Positions 52,588-64,000 of a stretch of 64,000 nt of DNA are shown piece after piece. Position 1 is the stretch's first letter; the number at the start of each line of letters is the position of its first letter. Source of the DNA: Glandiceps talaboti (taxonomy: Eukaryota; Hemichordata; Enteropneusta; Spengelidae); assembly GCF_964340395.1 (NCBI RefSeq), contig NC_135553.1:2649001-2713000 (forward strand), in the 5' to 3' direction. Both the position numbers and the translations under genes were made by a program. The notes under the pieces were generated by a model. It did not search any database. It saw only the letters and a program-made list of their open reading frames with translations, and was not told where the DNA came from.

Positions 52588-55439
52588 CTGGAATCAAAAC
52601 AGACATGAAAAAAAAATCAGAAATACTACATCTAAGTGACACAAAAACTACATGAGAGTTGTAAAGGTATTTCCTATAACCAATACATTGTAGAAAATTA
52701 TCCATCCACCATGGACAATAATGTCTGACCAAAAGTTTGATGGTACACACACCCAATTTATATTACTTGCATGAAATAACGTTACAATTCAACAAGAGTG
52801 CTCCAATGAATGCAATATTTAATTATCTTCAAACCTTGATTTTTATGCATTTAATGAGCTAGAAATGATAACTTCACATCATAAAATATTTATCAAAGTC
52901 TGATGTTTTTACAACCAAGAATTTCGTTTTTTCACCCCTCCAACCCCCTAAAAAGACAAAACAAAACAAAACAAAACATGTACTTAAATGTCATGAGTAG
53001 GTCCACCATATATTACACTTCCTGTATTCAAAACTTACTTGTGGGTCCAGGCAGCGGATGATGGGTAGCAACTTCATAACACCAAGACTAGTAGCATGTA
53101 ATTTTGCACACTTTAAACTGATAGGTGAGATGTGATGGATTGCCATTGCCAAGGTTACAACATCAACATTCTCTGGTTTAACAACACAGTCAACATGAAG
53201 TATGAGGGGATCTGGCAGAACAAAGAAAAAATAAGAAAGATAGCAACTTTAGAGTATCATTGTCAGGGACATAATTTTGAGGGAGACTGTTACTGCATAT
53301 TAAAAGGTAATGTATCATATTCTACTGAGTAAATCATACTTCACTTTCACTTGCTATATACTTTCTATATGCCAATTTAAGTTTTGACATAACTGGCCAC
53401 ACTTGTATTTTCCTTTCCTCTATTTTCCTATGATTAAACAAATTACAATGTAAGGCAATCTTTTTCTGTTTCTTATCATATCACCCTAAAAGTGATTGAA
53501 AGTTTATAAAGAAGAAAGAAAAGTGTACAATTAAAGGTGGTGGTGTGTGTAGCGCCCTCTATGTCAATGTGAAGCATCACTGATGCACAGCAATTAATGT
53601 TTGTGGTATAATTATGTGTCTAGTGGTATGTATGTGGTGTTACCCTCTATCATCATGCTCTCTGTCAATTTTATGTACAACTGATGTACAACACATTCTT
53701 ATAACATGAAACTCTGGTTTTCCCCTATCCTTTATTATGTGGTACTGTACATGAAAAAAATGTATGTTATCATTTTGACTCACAAAATGTCCTACAGCCC
53801 AAAAGTAGGTGTGGTTAGGTCATGAGAAACAAAAATGAAATGGCCATGCTAATACAGTCAGCTTCTTCTTTTTCGCTGTTACTCCACAACCAACCATCAA
53901 TGCAATAACTCATACAAAGCTTCCTTCACAAAGAAAAAACTTAATTTTTATACTTGGTATTACCTCACATGTACTCACATATCATGGACTTCTGTCAATA
54001 TACTACTATACTGTTTCTTGTTGATTCTACAATTTCTTCCTAGTGAAGGCAGGACTCTATTCTAAGCCATAATATCAGCAGTACATGTACTATTACCTTT
54101 GGGAGGAGATACTTTGATAGGCTGCCTTTTGATAGCCTTCTCTGCTAACCTTACCAGTCTTTCACCTCCATGTTCTTGCTCTTTGTCCAGCATAGGTTTG
54201 GCAGCAAATAATCCAATTAAGTTTGTTGATTCTTGATCTATAGCAATAAAAGTTTAAAAGAAGAGATAGAAAAGACACATTAACAAACTGAAATACATGT
54301 AGATGTAACATTAAACCTCTCAAATCATGTATATTAGGCAATAATACAATGTGACTTTTTATAAGTGCTTTCAAACACACTCTTTTCAAAGTGCTTTACA
54401 ATTATTATCCCTGGTTTAGACAGTCCTTTCTAACTTTCTCAACTCTCTGGTGAGTATACAATCCCATAGTTGCAGCCATTGTGATGATTTGAAATAAAGG
54501 TCTCCTTCTTACTGGATTCCTAGTTATGACTGGGGCATACTCATGGTTCAAATTTGGCCCAAGGACTTCAGCTATAATTAGAAACAAATGGCAGCAGTAA
54601 AGCTTGAACTGACAACCTGCAGACTCCAACCCAGTTACTCTAACCATCCAACCATCATGACTCCACAACCAGCAATGTAAAGATTCCAAGCCAGCCATTC
54701 TAACCATTCCACTATTACGATTCTATATAGGTATAGCTATACATATTAAATGTTACTGGTCATTCTGTGGGAAAATACACTTGGTTTATACCTCCAAAAC
54801 AGTGCTCAAGAGTGGTCATTGACTGGGGGGGGGGGGAATCCTGAGAACAACAGGAGAGAATTATACAGCAAACTTTATAATATAACCATACCTTCTGAGG
54901 TTATAGTAATGAGAAAAAAACCTTACTGCTCAAATATTCCCACACAGTGACAACATTGACAAAATTCTGTTCAAATGCAGTATCAATTTAAAACAAGAAC
55001 TTCAATCAACTTTTCAAATATTACCTATGTCAAAGTCCCGGATATCAACCACTCTCAACTTATCATTTTTCCTCTCAGCTATGGTTCTCACTATTATAGA
55101 TCCTAAACACTTCTCATATTCATTGAAGGCACTTTTTAATTTCTCACAGCTTTCTGGGTCATCTTGCGGAAGAAGTTTTTTGAAATTCAAAACTTGAAAT
55201 GGCCAACTCCATACTAGTTGTCTGGATACAAGTAAATGACTACCCAGCACACATGCTCTCATCAACGGTTCAAACAGCTCTGCTGGTAGGCACTTCACTG
55301 CTTGTTCAATTGTTCGCAAGTCTTTCACAAGAACCATGGCACTGATGTCTACCAGCTTCCTGGGGGATGTACATGAAGTGCAGCTATGGCAGGATGGCTT
55401 TTGATAATTGTTATCATCTAATTCCTTCAATACATCCAT
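51859..55439 (-). CDS. LRRC14: LRRC14-like leucine-rich-repeat protein (PRAME/LRRC14 family), 485 aa
   Basis: Exons 55439-55025, 54237-54097, 53211-53039 and 52587-51859 sum to 1458 nt, or 485 codons plus stop, with matching phases (1, 1, 0). Human LRRC14 is about 493 aa. The N-terminal block CLPAELFEPLMRACVL with LVSRQLVWSWPFQVLNF aligns with human LPRELFPLLFKVAF...LRELVHTWPFPLLSF and includes a BC-box-like motif used by this family to bind Elongin B/C in Cul2 ubiquitin ligases. Family members are also reported to modulate NF-kB signalling. LRRs follow (LDLSNNRIGG, LGLSSCHLTSSD, LDLSGNNLAN, LSLTENELNE) and the tail aligns with the LRRC14 C-terminus. An in-frame upstream part (to 55470, acceptor GGGCAG) implies a further 5' non-coding exon. 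Orthology is likely, but a PRAME-family paralogue cannot be excluded. Confidence 0.88.
53039..53211 (-). CDS. LRRC14: LRRC14-like exon 3
   Basis: 173 nt, acceptor TTCTGCCAG, donor GTAAGT. Encodes DPLILHVDCVVKPENVD and SPISLKCAKLHATSLGV and LLPIIRCLDPQ, which align with human LRRC14 VEVRVDLRVN and LRLCCRDLRAEDL and LLQLLDAG. Confidence 0.88.
54097..54237 (-). CDS. LRRC14: LRRC14-like exon 2
   Basis: 141 nt, phase 1 to phase 1, acceptor TTGCTATAG, donor GTAATA. Encodes a charged linker (GLFAAKPMLDKEQEHGGE and KRQPIKVSPPK), equivalent to the variable region between the N-terminal block and the LRRs. Confidence 0.8.
54345..54722 (-). mobile_element. tRNA-derived SINE with doubled head, in LRRC14-like intron 1
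   Basis: Same family as 39115: CATTTGTTTCTAAT, GCTGAAGTCCTTGGGC, ACCAGAGAGTTGAGAAAGT and TGTAAAGCACTTTGAAAAGA. On the minus strand two tRNA-like heads stand in tandem (GGAATGGTTAGAATGGCTGG, then GGATGGTTAGAGTAACTGGG with CAGTTCAAGC as B-box). Confidence 0.75.
55025..55439 (-). CDS. LRRC14: LRRC14-like exon 1 (coding start)
   Basis: The start is chosen at MDVLKELDD; the open frame reaches an acceptor at 55470 with no other ATG, so the exon probably begins at 55470 with 5' UTR. Residues 16-26 hold a cysteine cluster (SCHSCTSC). The BC-box-like segment is at residues 51-65. Donor GTAATA. Confidence 0.85.
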
Positions 55440-55478
55440 GGTGTAGACTTCAGTTACATGTGGGGACGTTCTGCCCAA

Positions 55479-57441
55479 AAATAAACAAAGTCAAAAGTAA
55501 GTAGTGAAATTAATAGTAAGTGATCTGGCAAAGCCTTCATCTACTGGTCACTGATACAACTTGTGAAATTTTGAATGAAGTGAGCCAAGGAAAAACTTCA
55601 CTTCAAAGACAAAATTAGGAAAAAACAATACAACTGATACAAAAACAACAGTGAGTGACTTTGATGTAGGTTTACACAATATGCTTTTATCAGTTTGCTT
55701 ATATTTGTGGAAATAATAATGTAATAGAAAGTCATACCCAATGACTTATAATGTGCAGTATATTGTATCAGTGAACAGAGTCATGGAATCCGGGCTCCTG
55801 TAGTGTTTATACTTTGATAAGTTACCAGGCAATAACTACATTTTATGTCTTTGCATAAACCTCGTCTCATTTCTGATTACCACAAACAAGCAAATGCACT
55901 GGTTATATCATTCTCGCAAACCAGAGATGCTGATATTTCTTCCGTGACACTACTGCAAAATATCAAGACAGTGCATCTTGGATGGGGACAGAGGCTGTTG
56001 TTTACAACAATGACTAAGTGTATATAACGTTTGTAACTTCATCTTTATTTTGTATATCAACTTTAATACTGTAATATGTCTAGCGACTTATAGTGATAAG
56101 GGCCCCTCAGGTCACTCATATTTTCCTTGACAGGAGGTTATCCGAAACAGTAACCGGCAACAGTATTTTTTGAAATATTGTATATACCTAATGACGTCAT
56201 TATCTTGTATCATAATCATCCTAGACTAAATTATTACCATTCTGGAATAACATATGTTAGCTCACAACAAGTGGTGGAGCATAGCCATTACTCGTACTCT
56301 ACGAAAGCTAGTACAAACTACAATCCAGAGGCTGAGCACAGTACTGCAGTGTCTGTGCCCTCTATCGCACTCGTACATTTTTAGACTAAATGCTGCAGCC
56401 AGGGACGGACATGGGAAGTGGTCACAAAATCACTGTACATTTGTAAATGTCCTGGGACGATAAAAATATTAGCCAACCTAAATTGTGACCCAATCGTTAC
56501 TCCTCGATGTGTTCGTTCTCCTCCCAATCATATTCAACTTGATCAGCGCCATCTTGTCGACTGTTCTATTATCAGGGGGGGGGTTGGGGTTGGTAGCGAA
56601 CTGCGACCCACTCTGTCCATTGGTTTCGCCTGACGCTTCGCTGAACTGTCAAAATTTACATTACAGAAGAGAGGAAAAAGAAAAAGAAAAAGGGAGTGAT
56701 TTTATAAGATAATGATATACTTATTGTCCATAAAACATGGAAATTCGTCTTAGCACCTGGCAAACATCAAATGTAATAAAAGACAAGACATAGATCATAT
56801 AGATGTTTAATAGCGCTCAAAATTGGTAAGTAGCTAGGAGGTTGTGGGACTCTAACCCAGGCGAGCGAGTGAGGCTAGAGAGAAAGGGGGAGGGAGAGGG
56901 AGAGAGAGAGAGAGAGGGGGAGGGGAGGTGATAGGCCAACAGGCAAAAGTCTATCACAACACCCAGCCTGGAACGGAAGAGAAAATAAAGGATATGGTTT
57001 TCCTTTATTATAAGAGTTCCTGTACGTTTTCAATTACTTTACAAATGATTAGTAAAATGCTGTACGCGTATAACAACAAATAATCCAAGGAAGCAAACAA
57101 TGTGGCCCGCCTTTTCACAAGTTGAGCACAGATGGTGTGCGTACACAGTTCAAATGAACACTTGCCCTGTATTTTCGCAGTTAATAAAGAGTAATCAATA
57201 TCGATTATTAGTTTTCCGTCCACGGGCCTGTTAAAGTATGGGTTTCATTACACCTGTAATAAATTAAATAGGGACAAATTATTAATTACAAACTCGGAAG
57301 TGGAATGTTCCATATGGTGTTTGGTTCAATAAAGTAACTCAAAATAAGTTATTAGTTTCATACCTAACATAAACATTCTGATCTGGAGGTGTACTACATT
57401 GACTCTCAGACGAATTGGGCAACAAACTGCACGATATCGAC
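55479..57441. other. Intergenic, holds the LRRC14-like promoter
   Basis: A divergent arrangement: the LRRC14-like 5' exon and promoter should lie here, as should the promoter of the secreted-precursor gene. Plus-strand frames of 60-75 codons at 55845-56712 lack any family signal. A GA-rich tract is at 56877-56928. Confidence 0.5.
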
Positions 57442-58047
57442 ATGAAAATCCTGGTAATTGCAATTGTTTTCATTGTCGGAGTTTCCGCACGGAGGGAACC
57501 CACTGGAGACGTCGATCTTGACAAATCTCTGAAGAAATTGGAGAAATATGGCATCATGAGCCCAGAAGAGCTTCGTGGGCTACGAGCTCTCGTGCAAGAG
57601 AAGGCTACTGGCGGACGGAAACATCCGTTCCCGATGGGTAACAATGATAACTACCAACAGTTATTTGCCAACAAGTTTCATGATGGTCAGAAGGATGAAA
57701 ATCTGCGAAAGGAGGGTGAATACAAAAAAGAGGGGTTTCCAAACTTCTTCGCTGAACGAAGAAATCAAAAACGTAGCATGTGGAACGGAAGAAGACCTAA
57801 TTTGTGGCCGTATAAGGCGAATGAAGGCCGATTTCCCATGGACGGAGAAAAACAGCTACCACCATCAATCCCTTCTAGCTATAGTAACAACGATAGTAGC
57901 GATATGGATGAATCATCAGGTGATGACGTCGTCCCGGCCCGACCTGCTGTCTTCCGTCGAGATATAAGTGAAACTTATTTCGAAGTTGACGATTCTGCGT
58001 CTGAAGATGGGGCTAAGTCTTCTGAAGAATCAGGTGATGGTATATAG
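57442..58047 (+). CDS. Secreted acidic precursor, cysteine-free, 201 aa; prohormone or small proteoglycan
   Basis: The start is the ATG of MKILVIAIVFIVGVSA, a clear signal peptide with cleavage likely after Ala16; an upstream in-frame extension lacks ATG. After it comes an amphipathic segment (SLKKLEKYGIMSPEELRGLR), then a basic region with dibasic sites R106R107, K110R111 and R117R118, then an acidic Ser-rich C-terminus. Between K110R111 and R117R118 lies SMWNG, which by prohormone rules would yield a C-terminally amidated SMWN. Two acidic Ser-Gly sites (DESSGDD, about 156-162, and EESGDG near the end) fit glycosaminoglycan attachment. There are no cysteines. Coding is supported by the signal peptide, composition and a close poly(A) signal (AATAAA, 58237-58242). 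I do not recognise the family. Confidence 0.8.
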   Translation: MKILVIAIVFIVGVSARREPTGDVDLDKSLKKLEKYGIMSPEELRGLRALVQEKATGGRKHPFPMGNNDNYQQLFANKFHDGQKDENLRKEGEYKKEGFPNFFAERRNQKRSMWNGRRPNLWPYKANEGRFPMDGEKQLPPSIPSSYSNNDSSDMDESSGDDVVPARPAVFRRDISETYFEVDDSASEDGAKSSEESGDGI

Positions 58048-58236
58048 TGCTAGTATAAGTCGAATCGAAATGACTTATAAGCTTGTACCTTTACGCTTAC
58101 TTTACGTCATTTTGCGAAGTGAAATACACATCAGCTGCTCCATCGGACTTTCATACATGTTATTCTATTCATTTACAAAGTGTTGTCAACATGACAATAC
58201 TGCTATCGAAATTCTCCCATATGAAACAAACTGCTA

Positions 58237-58242
58237 AATAAA
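58237..58242 (+). promoter_or_regulatory. Poly(A) signal of the secreted-precursor gene
   Basis: AATAAA 190 bp past the stop codon, in TGCTAAATAAAATCG. Confidence 0.7.
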
Positions 58243-60260
<2,018 letters not shown>

Positions 60261-60278
60261 CATCATTTGAGTTACAAT

Positions 60279-63219
60279 TTTATTTGGATGGCATAAATAC
60301 AATGTATAAATACAAAACTGAAAAATATATGGAAAGTTTTATAAATCTCTTTACAGTAAGGATTACATATAAGGATTACAAATTAAAACAAATAGAAATA
60401 AACAAAAACAAACAAAACTATACATGTTGATGTTCACTTCGGATTGTTACTTTTTCAACGGGATTCTGATGTTACATAATAATAAGCGATTACACTTATT
60501 TATTACATACATATACACACATTAAAATTCAGGGATAAATGTCCATGTTTTCTGAAGGAAATTGAATTAGACACATTTGTTCATTTTGTCCTAAGCAAAG
60601 TGATGAATATTAAGAAAGAAATGAAATAGATTTCAATAGATTAATATTTCAGAATTACTTAAATATTATGGAATACCAGGAAATGAATGTTAAAACCTGT
60701 CTTCTATGTTTGTACACAAGATCTAATTATCAGGGGCTCTTAAAGCCATTACTTATGATATCATTAAAAGTTTGTAAGTAGGCGTATGTGCAATTACAGT
60801 GTGAAGAATAGTTCTGCAGCTGCCCACTAGTTAAATTCCAAAACAGTTCAAAACTAAAAAGGAAGTAAATATGCTTGTTTTGATACTTGTTAATGAGACA
60901 AGAAATAAGCCTTGTGATATATATTTGTAGTAAATTTGTGTTACAAACTGACCATATTGTTGTATACATGGGAGAGAAAAAACTAATTTCCGGCAACAAT
61001 TTGTTATTCCCAGCCTTTGTTTCTGTTTTGAATCAGGACAATGTTTTTAAATACAAAAATATTAATATTTGTTATTTCAGAGAATCATATGGCAATATTA
61101 TTAATGTTTGATACACACATATTCTGACTTAGTGAAATTACTAACGGCAACAACATAATTATTTTTCTTTGGATTTTTGTAGTGATGACTTTGTTTTCTC
61201 CTTTATACAAAGGTAAAACAACACACACAAAATCTTAACATGAACAGTGGAAGATTCTATATCATTATCCAGCACACTGAAGAACACTTAAAAACAGTGT
61301 TCTTGTGTGGATATTTGCATTGATTAACATTCTAGTGGCGACTTGGTCTATAAAAATGAAAAGGTCACTCTAATATTTTGTTTTTTAGTCAGTATACAAA
61401 ATTTGTATTTTTTTAATACGAATTATCCATGATAACTTGTTTAAATGATATTAGCATGCCATGCATCTTTATAAAAAAAGAAAAATTTGCATACTTAGTA
61501 TTTGCAAATAGAGTAACTAATCAATAAGTGACCTTCTGGACAGGATCATTTCACTATCATAGCACTGGGAAATTATATAGCTTAAAACATGAAAATAACA
61601 GCTAGGTACCGTGGCTACTAGATACACATCTTGCAGTAGTAAGTTACTATGGCCTGTCGGTGTATATAAGCATTTAAACTACAAAGTGCAGTTAGTCAAA
61701 GTAAAATATAGCAGCCATGTGTTAATAATGCAAGTTATTATCTAGCCTGTCATTATAAAATGTCACTTTAAAGAAAGGTATTTAGCATTGAAGGGTTAAT
61801 TCTACTAAACTATTAAATATGGAATAGCACCTTTTGAAATGATAACTTTAATCACCAGCGTGCAGATTAGCAGAGCTCACCAGTTAGTCAGTAATAAAGT
61901 AAAAAGTTTGCATTATTTCTACAGCAATAAGTTATGAGCTAGTAATAGCAAAGCCCTAGCCCACCGTCCCGAAGATATACCTGCTCAATACTAGACTGTA
62001 TATTACCTAATGGAAGGGGATTTTCCACAATTAAATATGTCATTTAAAAATGAAAACACATGGACATGCTGTGTGTTTCTTTCCAATCTGCTTCTACTGA
62101 ACTTTGATAGTAGTCATGAAGCAGACAAAGACTGGACATAGAGGTATAATGTTAAAAGTTGGACTTGATAATCATCTTTCACTCTCCTATAAACTTAGAA
62201 GCATGATTAGGTAACATATTCAACATTTGAACAATCCGGACAGGTTATATACAACATTAATGTAATTCCATATTTGCTTTCAAAACTACATAAAAAATGT
62301 TTCTCTAATAAGTTAAAGTAGCTAACATGTATTCTACTACAAACAGAATAATATCTAAATGCCATAGTTTCAATCTTTATAATTATAACATCATAAATTG
62401 AAATCAATGTAAAAATCCTGGATTCTGTTTTTCTGATTCTTCATTCACCACGGACACCAGTAGTCATTGGACACCAGTAGTCATTGGACACCAGTAGTCA
62501 TTGGACGCCAGTAGTCATTGGATGTCAGCAGTCATTGGACATCAGCAGTCATCCCAATATGCTCAAGACATTGCAGAGTACACAATAAAATATGCAAAAT
62601 TTGATGTTGTGATTGACACTCAAGTGAAAATTGCTCACAAAGTCTATGGCAACATTTACACAAATGTTTGAATGTTGGATTTTGTATTGTTTATGCTCAG
62701 AAGACTAATTTCCTCCTAGAAATGAGGAATCCAGGCAAGGTTAAGGGTTCTAACTCCCTAGTTTAATAATAATTATTTACAAAAATAAAGACAATGGTAC
62801 TTATTGTAATTGACTTTGGTAGTCATATTGCACTATATTTCATAATATCTCATTTATATTTCTCAAAAAATCTACCATATTTATGGTGTGGAAGGGACAT
62901 TTGCTAACAGCATCATGTATGTTAAAATAGTGTTCTTGCATAAACCTGTGAAAAATGTTGACAACCTGATCAGTTACATGTATCATTCAAAGATCACTGA
63001 GGATATCTTAAAATTGCTGTTTAAAAATCAGTGTAACCAGATCACAGTTTAAAGAAATACCACAAGTATTTGGGATAATTGCTTGACTTTTGACATGCAT
63101 CTTTTATTAAAACATGGAAGTTTTTCCAGGTATGGCTAAGTTTCAAATTGTTCAATGCATTCTCAACAAAGCATCTCAACTGGTTACTGTATTCAATGAT
63201 AGTGGAACATCTCCTAGTG
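60279..63219 (-). other. Probable long 3' UTR of the edge gene
   Basis: The first good minus-strand AATAAA after the stop at 63220 with a clear intergenic drop beyond is at 60279-60284, giving a 3' UTR of about 2.9 kb. Other signals lie inside. A 17-bp minisatellite (GGACACCAGTAGTCATT, six copies) is at 62452-62554. Confidence 0.35.
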
Positions 63220-63261
63220 TCATATTTCAGCTCCAAAGGTCTGTCTTTCTCTTGATGGTTT
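63220..63261 (-). CDS. Terminal exon of unidentified edge gene
   Basis: Acceptor ATTTAACAG at 63262; in the frame set by the upstream exon it reads KPSRERQTFGAEI then TGA. A different frame of the same exon stays open for about 72 codons (to 63042; includes YDTRRCSTIIEYSN), but it does not fit the phase of 63908-64000. The short reading is therefore preferred, without certainty. Confidence 0.45.
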   Translation of the reverse strand, partial: KPSRERQTFGAEI

Positions 63262-63479
63262 CTGTTAAATGTATAAAAAAAAGATGAAATTGTTGATTAG
63301 TTGCCGACAAAGTCATTATTTTGCCAACATCTCTAGATGGTTTCTAGATAACAAACTGTCTTGGCACTCTCCATGTACTAGATTAAGGGGATGGGAAGGA
63401 GAGTGTAAATGATATTATTGCGATCTATGTCACTTCTAGTTAACTCATATAAGCAATATCATTTCTATAGCTGAATATT

Positions 63480-63530
63480 GTTTGGGTTGTTGTCGGTGGC
63501 CGAGTGGTCAAACTAGTTGCCTGTATGGTT
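63480..63530 (+). mobile_element. tRNA-like fragment
   Basis: GTCGGTGGCCGAGTGGTCAA contains TGGCCGAGTGG, the exact A-box of serine/leucine tRNAs, but no partner B-box or acceptor stem follows. Likely a SINE or tRNA relic, not a working tRNA gene. Confidence 0.4.
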
Positions 63531-63907
63531 TATCAAAGAACGTATAAATTTAATTTCAGTTTGCTGGTATGTTAATTATTACTACAATGTACAATGTGCA
63601 TGGTTCCATACATCAGCATGGATTACAAATAATCATTACACTCATACTCTATTGGTATATGTACATTGTATATGTTTAAATTTTATTCCAGCATTGTTGC
63701 AAACCACAGCCTGTTTAACGACACCGTTCGTAACGCGCCACCCACTTATTTCGAAGTGTAGCGGAAGAAATAACAGCTCTGGTGTGCGAGAATGTATTCC
63801 AGTAGATTCTCTAATGGGTTCATGACAAACAAAAACAAGCATCAGTTATTTCTGTTACGTAAAATACATGATATATCAACAGTTACATGCTAGATTAGGC
63901 ATATTAC

Positions 63908-64000
63908 CTTGAGTTCTGTAAGTTGATATGGCACATGTAATACACTGTCGTTATATTCTACCATTAGATGTCCTCTTCTTGGAGATACACCAACAACTTG
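63908..64000 (-). CDS. Partial exon of unidentified gene running off the right edge
   Basis: Only one frame is open to the window edge: VVGVSPRRGHLMVEYNDSV followed by LHVPYQLTELK, then donor GTAATA. It resembles a short beta-barrel (SH3-like) segment near a protein C-terminus. I do not recognise the family. Confidence 0.55.

Noticed and set aside
63042-63260. Longer alternative reading of the last exon of the edge gene
   Set aside because: Its phase does not match the only open frame of the upstream exon, so the 13-residue ending is preferred, with low certainty.
63480-63830. Working tRNA-Ser/Leu gene
   Set aside because: Only the A-box part is present; no B-box, variable arm or acceptor stem pairing could be found downstream.

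Overview
The window is nuclear DNA of an animal, most likely a marine invertebrate. It is AT-rich, has GT-AG introns, many microsatellites and minisatellites, MITE-like foldbacks, tRNA-derived SINEs and a LINE tail. Protein similarity cannot fix the phylum; a lophotrochozoan or an invertebrate deuterostome both fit. Most short open frames here are chance or repeat translations. Genes were called by joining exons at splice sites and comparing with vertebrate families from memory.

Four genes are whole and one is partial. (1) ENDOV, endonuclease V, minus strand, 43015 down to 2614: eight exons, 303 aa, all catalytic acids present, spread over about 40 kb by two very large introns. Its N-terminus is an unusual MGCC acylation signal. 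(2) DNAL4, an LC8-family axonemal dynein light chain, plus strand, 43931-46385: three exons, 108 aa, head-to-head with ENDOV across 915 bp. (3) An LRRC14-like (PRAME/LRRC14 family) leucine-rich-repeat protein, minus strand, 55439-51859: four coding exons, 485 aa, convergent with DNAL4. (4) A single-exon, cysteine-free secreted acidic precursor of 201 aa, plus strand, 57442-58047, with dibasic sites and a possible amidated peptide. (5) The C-terminal end of an unidentified gene on the minus strand that runs off the right edge.

Layout: 1-2613 holds a palindromic satellite, a 66-bp minisatellite and the 3' side of ENDOV. 2692-17230 is ENDOV intron 7, full of minisatellites, foldbacks and old dispersed repeats. 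17360-39631 is intron 6 and carries a 6.6-kb array of about 80 units of 81 or 85 bp with nested higher-order repeats and a CpG-decay signature. 39632-43015 holds ENDOV exons 1-6. 43931-47819 is DNAL4. 47820-51858 is repeat-rich convergent intergenic DNA (hAT-type MITE, LINE 3' end, 49-bp minisatellite). 51859-55470 is the LRRC14-like gene. 57442-58242 is the secreted precursor. 60260-64000 is the 3' end of the edge gene.

The genes do not form one pathway. The likely functional link is a shared promoter region between ENDOV and the ciliary gene DNAL4. The most unusual items are the predicted membrane-tethered endonuclease V, the satellite inside its intron, and the secreted precursor.
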